Shown here: positions 36,077 through 49,300 of the stretch, one piece after another
Layout: every line of letters begins with the position of its first letter
Numbering within the stretch: the stretch's first letter is position 1
Assembly (NCBI RefSeq): GCF_014633365.1
Contig: NC_068352.1
Span: 28,367,310-28,431,309 of the forward strand
Length of the DNA stretch: 64,000 nt
Direction: 5' to 3'
Source: Diospyros lotus
Lineage: Eukaryota; Streptophyta; Magnoliopsida; Ericales; Ebenaceae
Made by a program: the position numbers and the translations under genes
Notes under the pieces: generated by a model
The model's database searches: none
What the model saw: only the letters and a program-made list of their open reading frames with translations
What the model was told of the DNA's origin: nothing

Positions 36077-39000
36077 CATTAACCAAATGGTTATATATCA
36101 TCATTCTTCAAAACGTTCAGATTTTAAAATAGCAGAACTTAAATACATAGGTTACATTACATACATTTCATTCATTATTCAATTCATCATGTACTTTGCT
36201 AAGTATCATTTCATGCCTCATTTATCCTTGTATCTGCTACAATCTCCATCTGGAACGTTTGAATATTCCAGGGACAAAACCCAAGTTAGATGATAAATCA
36301 TTTAAGTAAGGGAATAATAAATATATTTCGTGCATGAATGCAAAATGTAAAATGTCATTTCCATATTATTTCGGTTAGTATCGACCCCACCCAACTGCTG
36401 CTCCCCACTTTTACAGTCTCCTTACCAGGTTGAGGTGTATGGGTGCACCCTTGGTAGAGCAACGGTGCCAGTCCATAATCCCAAACCCTTATGTGATGCA
36501 TGATCAATAATATCATCGTGAACATATGCACATTTCATCGTTAATACATGTAAATGCAATCTATATGATATATTCATATCAAGGCATAACAACATGATAA
36601 AATCATTTACTTAAAATCGAGTTTTGGGTTGAACCACTTACAAATCAAGCATTTTCATAGAACTAAATTCAGTTGAGAAATACCACTTACCTTCTCAAGC
36701 TTATCGAGCTACTTGAATATTTGTGCCTTACCTCGAAATACGTGCATTGCCTCAATTTGTGTGCCAATCTCAAAATTCGCACAAGTCACTTCAACTTTAA
36801 GCCTCAAAACATCCTAATCACCATATTTATTTAAATAAGTATTAAAACCTATTTTTCTATCATTTCTTGCATTTTGTTTATTTTTTTATCTATTTCTTCC
36901 TATTTTTTCTCAATAAATCAAAACTAAATATTATTCAAATATTTTCTCAAATATTTCACTATAACAATTCATAAAATAATATTCTTGAATTTCTAAAATT
37001 TACTAGAGAATTTTATTTATCTTAACGTAGCCTCTCAGGTTTCCTCGGTATGCATGTCATATCCTCGAAACGCATGTCCGAATAATTTTTATAGTCAAAA
37101 TCTTCAGAATATTAATAAATATCCATTTCTTATTTTTCTAAGATTTTCTATCATTTTTCTCTATTTTTTTTCTTCCTAAATTTCATTTTTCCCTTTTTTT
37201 ATTTATTTTCTTTTTCTTGTTCTTTCCTCTCATATTCCTCCTCTTTCTTCCCTACTTCTTCTTGCAACTCACGCATGCTTCTTCTTCTCTTTTCTTTTCT
37301 TTTTTTCTTCTTCCTTCTTCTTCTTCTTCTTCCTTCTCCTCCTTCTCCCTCTGCTTCTTGCGAACTGCCATGTGCACATAGTGCGCCTCCTGCGCGTGGC
37401 TGCCTCATGGCCAACGCCACATACTGGCCTCGTCGTCGTCTTCTTCTGCCGCCACCAGCCTTGTCACCATGCACGCACGCACGCATCGCCGTGAGCCGCC
37501 CTTACTGCGCCAGCCTCCCTGCGCGCTGCAGCTTTATAACGGCTGCCATGGCCGCAGCTTGAAGTTGCTTCTTCCATGGCCGAATTCGGCTACCCCCGGT
37601 CGTGCCCAACTGTCGATGTGCTACCACCCAGCTCCCTCTCAATCTCCTTCTATTCTCCTCCTCTTCTCGGCTAAGCTCGAACTCTTTGCTCCTTTACTCT
37701 CCTTCTCCACCATTTGCTTCCATCTCCTCCCTTGTTATAGCCATTTTCACCGACTCAAGCTTGTCTTGCCCATCCCTGGCGTGAAGAACACTCTATGGCA
37801 GCCATGATTTGGCTGAGGCATGGATTTAATCTTGCAGGGTGTGGCTTGAAGATGCAGAGCATGGGTTGCATTGTAGAGGCATGGCCTCTCCTCCGCGTAC
37901 ATATATATATATAATTATATATTACATTAGAAAATTTATACCTTTAAACCTCAAATTTCATCCTAAATTCATTGGGACAATTCCTTAATTGCAATCACAC
38001 TCTCAAACACTGAATTATATTGTATTATAATACCAAAAATCCAAAATTAATAACTCGAAATTTACTTAATAAAGACGATTTCGCCTCAGTGTCCTCACCG
38101 AATCCTCGTTTCATCTCAAAACCACTGAAGGGTTGCTCATTACGAAAAACTAGAGTCCCTTGAGGCTTCCGTTGACTTCCTGGAAGTCCCCTTATGACAA
38201 TTCAATTTTTTAACCTAAATAGTAGTTGTATTTTAGCTATACCGAAAATCGTTCCATATCCGATTTCTTTTGATATCATAAATCTTATCTCAGAACGCTG
38301 ATCGAGAGCATATCATTTTTCTTAGACAATTTCACTTCGAGACATTTTTTGTAGTCAATTCAGTACCTATAATTGCTATCAAGCCAATTTTTTAGTATTC
38401 TAAATTTGTTTAAATTACATAACAACCTTAGAAAAATATGGGTTCTTACAACCGCCTTCTCCTTTGATAACACATGCCTCCAAATCTTCGCCTATAGACT
38501 TATGTTACTAGTACTGAAACCAAGCCTGATCTCTCTACTTTTAATTTAATATAAATTTTAAGCTGGTTTATTAGTATTTACTATTTAATAATCATCCAAA
38601 TTTTTGTAAAATATATATATATTTTTCATTTGTATGAGTGAATATAAAACAATGAGTAATTGAATTTTGTATATGAATTTTGTAATGAAATTAATGTGTT
38701 ATACAAAAAAAGATTTGAAAGGATATTATTATTTATATATATATTGTAATTTTTATGGAAATATTAGTTTTTAAATTTAAAATTTGGAATTTGAGGGAAC
38801 ACGAGAGATGAAGATAAAATATCAATGCACTAATAATATTAAATGTATAAAAAACATTTAAAATGATTCTCTCTGGTTGCGGCCTAAATGATGCAGACCA
38901 CACAAAATAAGTTTAGGTGGGCCACGTGTTCTCTTATTTAATTTTCCACCTGCTTATATTTTTAAAGAGTTTTAATAATAAATCTTGAGAAGTACATTTA

Positions 39001-41515
39001 AAATTTTATTTTAGTATTAAAAAAAGTCAAATTATTTTATTTATAATTAATATAATATCCTATATGTTTAATAATTTGTCCTCATACGAAGGAAAATTAA
39101 TTGCTCATTTCAAAGCACATGTCAAATTAAATAATGTCGAAAATTAGGTATATTTTGTGAGATATGTTTGTATATATAGTTTGCTGTGTGATTTATGAAT
39201 TATTATAACTATTTATAAATTTACAAAAATATACATTGAAAAACTAATGACTGCAAATTTTTATTAAAAAATATTATGTGTATATATAAATATATATTTC
39301 ATTCTAAGTTCCTAATGAGCGCATACTCTGTTAGGAGTTCACAAATTAATAATATTATTGATATCTCTTAATTAGACATTAATAGTTCATAACATCAAAC
39401 TTTTTAATTTATAAACTATATAATATGAAATTACTTAAATATTAATGGCTCGAAAACATGGAAGTTGCAAAGGGAAGAGTTATACACTTATGAATAAGAA
39501 TAATACTATTTGATTTGAGAATCAGGTCGAGTGGCTAGACCAAATGGGGCTATGCGCACACAACTGTGTGGACATGGACTGAATGAAATTTTTACCCATT
39601 CAATTCAACTATTTGATCGGAGTTTGAGATTGAGTAGCAATATGTCTTATGAGTTAAGTATTTTAAACAGTCATTTCTAATGATTTTTGTGGCCTATAAT
39701 ATACATAGATTGATTAATTTGAAGCTATTATAACACTGTACTACTCGTATGGTAGACATCCTCTGTACCTAAGTTTTTAGATCTAAATTTTACATAGAAA
39801 GAAGCCATTCTCTTCTTCCCGTTTGTCAATCAACAACAAATTTATCATGTTTTCTTACATTAAACAGCTAGGCATAGGAAGCGCAGCTGAAACACTATGT
39901 GGCCAAGCATCAGGAGCCCACAATTACCAACCGCTAGGTGTCTACCTCCAACGATCAACCATCCTTCTCATCGCCACCAGAATCCTCCTCACCTTCGTCT
40001 ACATCTTCTCCAAGCCCATCCTTTTCTTCCTCGGTGAGTCGCCGGAAATTGCCGCCACTGTCTTTGTCTACGGCCTCATCCCTCAAATCCATGCCTACAC
40101 CGTCAACTTCCCCAACCAGAAGTTTCTCCAGGCCCAAAGCATCATCACCCCAAGCGCCCGCATCTCAGCACAGCTACGCTGGTTCTTCACCTAGTTCTGA
40201 GCTGGCTAGCCGTGTACAAGATGGGTTGGGCCTATTGGGTAGTTTTGAGCCTGTCTTAGTGGATCGTTGTGGCGGTCCAGTTCGTGTACAGAGTGAAGAG
40301 TGAACGATGTAAGTATACTTGGGCGGGGATTCTTCATGTTGTCAGAGGCCTTTCACATGGAAACTAACCAAAAAAATAAAAAAATTTCAATAAAAATATT
40401 TTACATGAAAAAGAAAAAAGAAATACAAAGTTTGGTTGGTATGCTCCTTGATTTGTGGTGGACTAATTGGTTTTTTTGAGGGTGCTATTAATTGTGCAGT
40501 ATGACGATTTTATGACTGGTGTTTATGATCTCAGTTGGGAGTTACTTAACGTCTTGATGTAAAGTTAAGTTGAAGTGTTTATATGACTCTGATTGTATTG
40601 TTAATTACTAAAAGTTATTTTGATTTCATGCATGGGAATGAATGAATGCATTGTGATAGTGAGCAATGAGCTAGGAGAGGGGCATCCAAGGGAGCTACAT
40701 TCTCTGTGGTGGTGATGACTTCCATCTACTTCGTCATCTCTATCATAGCTGTAGTTGTCATGCTCGCATTGTGCAATGTTATTAACTGCACTTTTATAGA
40801 AGGCGAAATTGTAGCGAGTGTTGTCTTAGATCTCTGTTCGCTTATGGGGCTCACTTTTATTTTCAATGGACTTCCACCACTTTTGTCTCGTGAAAAAACT
40901 CACTTAAATCATGTAATTTATTAAAATCAATTATTGCATTACAAATTATTCATCATATCGATTTAGTTGACAAAAAAAATAGACATGCATATAAATCAAT
41001 CAAAACAGTTGGTCGATTTTTTGTGAATCCACTAAATTGGTAAAATCAAATAAATCGTTCTGATTTAATTTTTATCCAAAAGGACCAAATAGCCTTTAAT
41101 TTTTTAAGATATCTTTTCTTTCATAGTGGGTAAGTTCTTGTAAAGAAAAAGAAAAAAAAATATTATTTCTTTAAAGATATAAATTATTCTCATAAAAAAT
41201 TTAATTTCTAATATTTTATATATAAATTTCTGAACCAGTGTCAATCATTAGTTGCGTTAATGAACTAGTGAACCAATAGTTGGACTGATTCGATGACCAA
41301 TCTAATTTTAAACTTCTATCAATGTCATTACATAGAATTTTTAGTATTATGGTTAATTGATTGTAATTGAACTACCCCAAATGTGAAGGTGTGGCTGTGG
41401 TTGTGGATGGCAAACCTTTGTGTCACGTGTGAATGTGGGGTGCTATTACTTGGTTGGAGTACCATTGGGCGCATTGATGGATTTTATTTCAAAATTGGGG
41501 CTAAGGTATGCTCCA

Positions 41516-43082
41516 TTTAAGCCCTTCTTTTTTTAATTTGTTAAATCAATTTTTGTTTATCGCATATGTTGGTCCCTTAGGGTATGACCACTCAAGAGGA
41601 GATAAATTGAGTGATTGAAATTTTTCTTAATTTTAATAATTATTCTCCATTAATGATTTTATTAAAAAAATATATATTTGATAAATATAATAAATTATAT
41701 TTGAAATTAATAATAAATGTAAACCACAAGATATAACAAAAATAAATGCAATGAGACATAAGATAATTTATAGTAGTTCAGTGTCTTCATATATACCTAG
41801 TTCACTCTCCCAAGGTCTAACAACTATTATGATTTCACTAAAATAATTTTACCAAAGTTTCCACACTAACTCACCTTGAAAATTAGATACACACCTAAAT
41901 TACAACGAGTTTTAGACAACCACTACACCAAGGTTTTCTTCCTACCTTATCTTGAAAACTAAATTCATCTAGATTTTAATAGTTGTAGGAAACATATACA
42001 ATTCACAATGGTAATATAAATGTTACAAATAATTTGTTTATACTTGGACACAAATAAGCAATTAAGAACAAATTATACAAGGAAATGATATTTAAATAAA
42101 TAAATAAATTTGTAACCTCAAATGGAGAAGTTCGAATTTGTCGTCAAATACTTGAAGAACTTTTTTTCTCTTACCTTGTGACTCTTCGGTGGATGTGCAA
42201 TAATGCTTTGAAAGTCTCGAATTATTTGAATGTTTTGCTTGAGAGCTTTCGGGTACTTTGGATATGCAATGAAGGTATTTGAATTCTCAAAAAATGAGTT
42301 TAGGGGGATATTTATGAGCATTTTATCTACTAAAAAAATAGTTAATATGAAGTTTGAAATTCAAAAAATGTTTAAATTTTCTTAAACAATAAGAAAATAT
42401 GTCTCATCTTTAATTCAAAATAAATTTACTTTTTTTTATAAGAAATCAAAATTTAAAAATTCAAATATAAACTTTTAATACAAATAATTAAAATAAGAAA
42501 ACATGTCTAAAAGCAATCTCCTTTAATTTAAAATAAATTTATTTTTTGTATTAGTAAGAAAAAATATGTCTAAAAATAATTTTAATTTAATTCAAATTTT
42601 GAAAATTCAAATATAAACTTTTAAGACATAAATGATTCAAACAAGAAAACATGTCTAAAATCAATTTTCTTTTAATTCAAAATAAATTTACTTTTTACAT
42701 GAGTAAGAGAAAATATGTCTAAAAATAATTCTCCTTTAATTTAAAATTTCAAAATTCAAATATAAGTTTTTGAAACATAAATTATTAAAATAAAAAATAT
42801 GTCTAAAAGTAATTCTCTTTTAATTAAAAATAAATTAAATTTTTTGCATAAATAAGATAAAACATTTATATTATAAAAATATTTTATTAATTATCAAAAC
42901 TTAATTAATATGAACAAGTTAGCTCAATAACATATAAAATATAAGGATAACTAAGATTGCAATTGAACCGAGCCGAGTCGAGTTGGCTCGACAAATCTCT
43001 TCATCTTTAGCGACAAGAGGTGGTGATGACAGGCTTTAGCGAGAGATTTCAACAATCGGAAGTGGCAACGATAGCGACAAGA
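41516..43082. other. AT-rich intergenic sequence right of the MATE pseudogene
   Basis: No gene found. The stretch 41760-42340 looks like transposon debris (AACTCACCTTGAAAATTAGA and a related copy CTACCTTATCTTGAAAACTA). The end (42950-43082) has CGAGCCGAGTCGAGTTGGC-type strings and a short moderately GC-rich segment. Confidence 0.4.
42395..42860 (+). repeat. degenerate tandem repeat, about 110-bp unit
   Basis: About four to five copies of a unit containing AAAATATGTCTAAAA, a stretch like AATTCTCCTTTAATT, AAAATAAATTTACTTTTT and AAATATAAACTTTTAA. Extremely AT-rich and without coding potential. Confidence 0.75.
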
Positions 43083-43229
43083 TGTAATATCCTAGTATTT
43101 TGAGAATAATAATAATTATTATTGTTGTTATTATTATTTTATTTTTTGTTTGTATTTAAAATATTTTTACTTCCATTGGAGATCATAATTGAAAAAATTA
43201 ATGGACTAAGTTGAAAAAAAAAAAAAAGA

Positions 43230-43800
43230 ATGGCTAAGTGAATGGGCTTATAGTTAGTGGGCTAAGTTGAGAAATGAAAGGTTAAGTAAATGGGCTTAGA
43301 GTTAGTAGGTTAAGTTAAAAAAAGAAAAGAAAATAAATGTTAAGTAAATGAGCTTAGAATTAGTGGGCTAAATTGAAGAAAAAAAAATGTTAAATAAATG
43401 GGCTTATAGTTAGTGAGCTAAGTTGAGAAATAAAAGGCTAAATAAATGGGTTTAGAGTTAGTAGAGTGGGTTTAAATTTATGGACTAAATAAAAGAATAG
43501 TCCATTCAAAATAAGATTTAGTTGAAAAATAATTAAAGTAAAAAAAATAATCAAAGATAATGGGTGAATTAATGGAGAATGTGGGCGACAAAATATGGTG
43601 TGAATAAATAATCAAAAATAATGGGTGAATTAATGGAGAATGTGGGAGACAAAATATGGTGTGAATAAATAATCAAAGATAAAGGATGAATTAATGGAGA
43701 AATGTGGGAGACAAAGTAGAGTGTGGCCAAATAATCAAAGATAATGGGTGAATTAATGGAGAAATGTGGAAGATAAAGTAGTGTATGGACAAATAATTAA
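43230..43800 (+). repeat. two adjacent minisatellites inside the LTR
   Basis: From 43230 to 43480 a unit with AATGGGCTTA(T/G)AGTTAGTGG and GGCTAAGTTGAGAAA repeats about five times. From 43549 to 43800 a unit of about 60-66 bp, AATCAAAGATAATGGGTGAA followed by TTAATGGAGAA and TGTGG, repeats four times. Confidence 0.85.
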
Positions 43801-43896
43801 AGATTATGAATGAGATTTAGTGAAAAATTAAATAAAAAAATGATAAAATAATAAAAGATAGTGGATCACTACAATTAAACTAAACTTAATTCAACC

Positions 43897-43909
43897 TCTA
43901 TAAATAGAG
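43897..43909 (+). promoter_or_regulatory. TATA box of the solo LTR
   Basis: TCTATAAATAGAG, a strong plant TATA consensus, lies upstream of the purine-rich leader and of the GTAAGT donor about 210 bases downstream. Confidence 0.65.
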
Positions 43910-45502
43910 AAAACTTGAAAGGTTGGAAGACTTGAATTAGAAAGAGAAATGTTGTAAGAAAGAAGGATTTGAGAGTAAGAGAGAGATTTGAAAAAGAAAG
44001 AAAGAAAGAAAGAGATTGTGAGAAAAATTGAGTTTGTGAAAGAGATTTGGGAGAAAAGAGTAAGGAAGAGGAATTTAGGCACATCAAAGATAAGCTTGAG
44101 GAAAGTGTTACAAGGTAAGTGTAAAATATTTCAATTAGATAGAAGTTGATAATATTTTCTTTTATCTTATTATGTTTAATTTTTTGAAAAATTTCAAAAA
44201 GAAAATTAGGTGTTTTATTTTATGAATTATTATGGAAGAAATTTATGGAAAATATGGAAAGAAATATTTACTTGGTAATTTTTGGGATAAAGGGAATTCT
44301 TGGAAAATAGAAGAAATTCTCATAAAATTTTAGAAGATTAGAAATGTTGTTTTATGAATTTTCGTGGAGAAAAATTAAAAAAAATGCTTGGGGAAGTATT
44401 TATTTTGAAATTATTGAGGAAATAAGGGGGAAAAATTTAACCAATTGAGGAAAATTTGAGGAAAATAAGTTTTAATACCCCTTGAATAAATATGATATCC
44501 AGGGATCATTGAGACTAAAGTTTGAGTATAACTAGAAGTCTAGTGCGAAAGTCGAGGTGATGATGTTTTTGAGATTAAAGCACATTTCTCGAGACTCAAG
44601 TCGATTTTCAAAGGTAAGCTAGTATTTCTCAAACTTAATTTATCTATGAAAGATAATTTCTAAAATGTGTCATAAGATTTGATAGTATGCTTATATGTTA
44701 AATACGATGTATGTTTCAAAGTATGTTTCGACATGTTGACATGAAATGATGTGTGCGTATGTCACGTAGATGCATTTACATAATATGATGATGATATGTA
44801 TATATTCACATGTAATCCATCATTGCTCATGCATCACATATGTTTGAGAGTACGGGTGGGTATCGCTGCTTTACCAAGAGTGCACCCATACACCTCGGCC
44901 TGGAAAGAGCTGGTCGTAAAAAATGATAAGTGGCATATGAAGTATGGATGCCCGTCGGCTCAAACAGGCCAAATGTCAAGACATTATGCATTTGCATTCA
45001 TTCATGAATATTATACTCTTACTCAGATGGCCAATCATCTAATTGGGCGATGCCCCTGGAATATTTAATGTTCCAGATGTAAGTCATACCAGAAATGAAA
45101 GAAATGAAGGCATGTGATAGCACTCGTTGAAGTGTGTAAATGTCTCGGTTATGCATATAACCTATCATGTTTATGTCCTGCTATGTTATCCATGATGTTG
45201 ATTATGATATTTCGGCATGTAATATTAAGGGATGATCATGATTATGTTTAAACACTAATACGTTTGAGAATGATGTTATGATTTTATTATGAAAATGAAT
45301 CTACGATTCTGATGTTAAAAGCTTGTTAAGTAGTAGGTTACGATTTATCATGTTTCCGCTATTAGCTATGCTTACCCTAATGAGAAGAATGAGAGAAAGA
45401 AAAAAAAAAAATATATATATATATATGAGGTAGAATTGATAAAGTAATTATTAATTAATAAACGTCGGGTAAAAAACACTTCGAGAGGAATTGGGCGTTA
45501 CA

Positions 45503-46368
45503 CAAGATGTGGGTCGCTGTTCATTGTTCTTCCTCTTCAATATGCAGCCAATTGGAAACACAAATGAATGAAAGTTTGTAATTTATTATAACTATTTATA
45601 TGGTGTATTTTGTAATTTATAATATATAAAATATGAAAGCTTTTATTACGCTGCATGTTGTACAATTTTTCATATATTTTTTAAATAATTACTATATTTT
45701 AATGATACTACTATATATATATATTAATGTAACATTACACAATTCATAATAGTTTTATTTAAAATTAATAATAATTCTAATCACTATTATAAATTATTAA
45801 TTATTAAATTTTAGTAGAATTATTATGAACTATCATTGATTTTAGATAAAATTATTATAAATTTTACAATGTCATGTTAGTTTACAAATTTGTTTGTAAA
45901 TAAAATACTTAGAATATGCATTTAATACTAGATGTAACAATTGAATTTTTTAAATTTAAAGCAACGTTAGTCGAGTAAAATAGGTATTACTAGAGTGAGT
46001 CTTTTTGATACTCAAGTAAAATATCACTTTACTTGATTATAATTTTTATTTAGTCAATTAATAATTTAAGTACAAAAATTTAACTTTATCTTATAATTTT
46101 TACTCAATTAAATATGAAGTTAATTGATTAATAATATATTCTTAATCGACTAAATGTTCAAACACATAGATTTGACACTTAGTCGATCACCTCTTTGAAT
46201 ATTCAAATAATCTTATTCCATCATATATTTGAGTAAAACAAATGTATAATCGATGAATCTATTAAATGTTTAGGTCTTAATTGATTAAAAAAAAAATTAA
46301 TCGAGTATAACACTTATTAGTTGTTACTCAATTGAATATTTTTGTAAAGATCCAAAAAAAAGGGGGGG
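45503..46368. other. AT-rich intergenic sequence
   Basis: No gene found. Strings such as TTAATCGA, TACTCAATT and TTAATTGATTAAT recur and reappear at 50395-50470, so the 4-kb LTR between them was probably inserted into one AT-rich repeat. The end is an A8-G7 run (46354-46368) directly against the LTR. Confidence 0.45.
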
Positions 46369-49300
46369 TGTAACACCCGAGAATAATTTGAGTACAAAAA
46401 ATGATATTTTGTAAATGGCATAAATGGAATTTTGGGAAAAATAAGACTATATGGTACATTAACACAGCTTTGGACGACCGAATTAGTCGGAGGGAGTACC
46501 CGAACCCTAGATAGCCAAGGAAAATGGTATGAAAATGACAAGTGATTTAAATTATGATTTTTAGTGATAAAAGAAATGAGATTGGGAACAATTTTCGGTA
46601 CAGCGAAAATACAGCTGCCAATTAGCTCGTATTACCGAATTGTTATAAACGACATCCAAAAAGTCAACGGAAAATGTCAAGGACTAGTATTTGATGTATA
46701 GAACAACCCTTAAGTGGTTTCAGGTGGAATCGAATGGATTTGAGGTCAAATAAATTAATCGGGCCTAAGTGTAATTTTCTAAAAATGTCGAGGGAGGTCA
46801 AAACGGTAATTTTTCAGAAATTTCAAGGGAGAAATGAGAAGTTCTAATCTTGAGGGTCTTAGTGATGGTGCTAGAAAGATCAGGGGCTTGAGGATAAGGG
46901 CCAAAATGTAAAAAGAAGTTCAAGGGGGGCCAAAATGCAATTTTCGAAAATTTGCCAAAGCATAGCAGATCTGGCTGCGGATTTGGCCGGAAAATCCGAA
47001 AGTTTGGCGGCCAAGTTTCGTCAGGGCATGGGCAAGGACAGCCTAGGAGGCGTGTGGGAAGAGTTTTGGCCGGAAATCGGCCACGTGGGGGTCGGATTTA
47101 GCCTATAAACATCAAGGGTTTTTGGTTGAAAATGAAGCAACAAATTGCTCGATTTTGAGGGCAAATCGAGGGAATCCAATAAGAGGCTTTTGATCCTTGA
47201 GGGAAGAGGATCATTTCTGGAGATTTTGAGAATTTTTGGAGTGGTATAGGGGTGTTTTTGCATTCGGCCGTATGTATATATATATATCGAGTGAAGGTAT
47301 GATCGGGATTGTCGGGAAATGTCTATGATGAGGGTATGTATGTCAAGAGGCTTGTGTTGTGTATATGATCCCGAGATCTCGAGGTAATGCACGTTCTGGG
47401 AAAACGGAGCGTTATAGGGGGAGGCGCTTGGGCAGCCCCCCCAACAGAATCAATTTCTCTCCCTTTTTCTTATTTTTCTCTCTTGCTCCTTCTCGGATTT
47501 TCGTCGATTCCAAGAGATCGAACAGTTCAATCTTCGATCCGACTTCATTTTTACCATTAAAGCGCCCCCGATCTACAAGAAGGTAAGTATTTCAGCTTGA
47601 TCTTGTCGGTTTTTCTTACTATTTTTGTGAAATGTTTGTTGAGGCGCGATGAGGCTTTTGGCCGGATGTTTGAGGTTAGATCTACGAAGATCCGACTGTT
47701 GGATTTCTTTGATTTTTAGATATGATGGTCGGTTTGCTTGAGGAGTTGGGTGGCGGTCTTGGATCGCCGGAAATCCCCGGCCACCATGGTAAGCGATGTT
47801 GGCAGTGTTTTTGTCCCTTTTTGGCCGAGAGTTAGACTCTAGATCTACAAAGATCTAGCCGTCCGATCTTTCTCACTTTTGGGTATGTTATTCTCCTTGG
47901 TGCTGCGCACCTTGGGGTACCCTCTGATCGTTGGAAAAATGGTCGGTGGCCAGCGAACGGCAATGGCCAGATTTTGCCCCTATTTTTGGCCAAAAATTAA
48001 TTCTCAGATCTATTAAGATCTGACCGTCCAATGGGTTTCATTTTAAGATATGTTGTTATTCGTGGCGAGGGCTTTGTATCAGTATATTGATCGGCTATTT
48101 TTGGCTGGCCGGCGGTGGTCACCGGCGGCAGCAGTTTGCTGGGAAGAAAAAGAAAGAAAAGAAAAGGAAAAGGAAAAGAAAGAAAAGAAAAAGAATAAAA
48201 GGAAAGAAAATAAAAATAAATAAAATATAAGGAAAAAATGAAATGAGGGCTTTTGGGGTTGGGCATATCGGGTTAGGTTTTGTCCTAGGATGGCGGGGCC
48301 CGATTGGGTTTTAGGATGACCCAATGTGTTGGGCATGACTGACCCAGTCGTGGCAGCCCTTAGGCTGGCCCACTCGGCTTGTTCTCCCTTATCGCTTGTC
48401 CGTGGACCTAGGATGACTTGGTTAGGTTGATCTTACTTAGGATATCGACATTGGTCTAATTTGGGTTCTCTTTATGTCTCCTAGAATTGGCGATATGATT
48501 GGCGAGTCATTTTGTTGATCGGAGTCCTAAGGACGAAGCCCTATTAGATGACTCGAGGCCGAGTAAGACTGACCCCGAGTGCGTTCTAGGCTAGCCTATG
48601 ATAATGACGTGGGTTTATTTCGAATCCTGATTTCTGATGGATTCCTTTTATTCTGAGGCTAGAATATCGCAATTTATTCCTTTAAAATCATTTATTAAAT
48701 TATTAAGTTTTTAAGAAAAATTATCAATTTAGTTATAAATATAAATATATATTTTTTTTTGATAAAGGAGGAATTTAGATAAAAATATATATTATCTATA
48801 TTAAAAGAAAACTAGTTTATGAGTAAATATAAAAATATATTTATATATATATATTATGTTATTGCAGCCTATAAGTGAGTGTGTAGTTCCACTATACACT
48901 TACGCGTAGCATGCAAGGCGAGGCATGATAACGTAGTCGATAGCTTACCTCGACGAATTCCATGACACCAGATTTGAATATTGCGCGGGCCAAGGTATAA
49001 AATAATCAGTTCAGGGTGTTAGGTATTAGGGTTTTCAGTAATTTCATTTCGTCATTACTCTTGTTACCTAAATGTGACCATCCCATTCTATTTATTGTAG
49101 GCTCGGATCCTCAAGATTTTGTTCGATCTTCTCCCTAGACTTGGACTTTGAGTCATCGTTTTCCCAGGCGAGTAGACAGGATATGTTATGTTTACCATAT
49201 TTTTATGCACGTATATAAATTGTTCTATGCATAACTTGTAAATGATTTCTATATGCGAATAATAGAAAATATTCTCTTTTAAATATTCCTAAATTGCATG

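Larger units (their letters stand above)
33146..38450 (-). mobile_element. outer solo LTR in the MATE exon (contains a nested solo LTR)
   Basis: The MATE reading frame breaks at GAGCTCGCCAC|TGTAATACCT and resumes at GGTTCTTACA|ACCGCC, so the element is a clean insertion with TG...CA ends. Without the nested LTR and its duplication it is about 2,695 bp. It shares the block around GTGCACCCTTGGTAG (36446-36460), in reverse orientation, with the 43.1-kb LTR (AAGAGTGCACCCATACACCT), so the two are one family. The flanks GCCAC and ACCGC are not a perfect duplication; GCC may have been lost on the right. No internal domains. Confidence 0.8.
31651..41515 (+). pseudogene. MATE efflux transporter (DETOXIFICATION) pseudogene, interrupted by transposons
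   Basis: Fragments of a plant DTX/MATE antiporter, which exports secondary metabolites or toxins in exchange for protons, lie in order on the plus strand. They are 31651-31692 (ELSGRLNSILSDAS); 32978-33145 (TPTVFVYTINFYMSIFT, WGHLGNIELAT); 38451-38502 (AFSFDNTCLQIFAYRLML); an exon from 39869 ([20 protein letters not shown], later [12 protein letters not shown]), continuing past a frameshift near 40190 (LSWLAVYKMGWAYW, QFVYRVKSERCKYTW); 40640-40900 (VSNELGEGHP, then FSVVVMTSIYFVISIIAVVV); and 41391-41511 ([22 protein letters not shown]). Breaks include a frameshift near 33035, a TAG near 33110, the shifts near 40190, a stop near 40250, and a one-base loss near 40690. A hAT element and a long LTR split the first exon. 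I did not find the last exons. Confidence 0.88.
43083..45502 (+). mobile_element. solo LTR (long gypsy-like family)
   Basis: A 2,420-bp element from TGTAATATCCTAG to TTGGGCGTTACA, flanked by a perfect 5-bp duplication CAAGA (43078-43082 and 45503-45507). It includes a TATA box at 43897-43909, a purine-rich leader 43915-44110, and a consensus splice donor CAAGGTAAGT at 44111-44120. The block at 44850-44930 matches, in reverse orientation, the outer LTR at 33146-38450. No gag or pol inside. Confidence 0.9.

Noticed and set aside
37199..37807. Arg/Lys-rich minus-strand and Leu/Pro-rich plus-strand open frames
   Set aside because: They lie in a CT-rich low-complexity part of the outer LTR, with no domain and no splice structure.
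43875..44087. Two overlapping Ser/Phe/Leu-rich frames on the minus strand
   Set aside because: They mirror the purine-rich leader of the 43.1-kb LTR.
47997..48336. Phe/Leu/Ser-rich open frames on the minus strand
   Set aside because: Translation of a purine-rich (AAAGAAAAG) stretch inside the 4-kb LTR.
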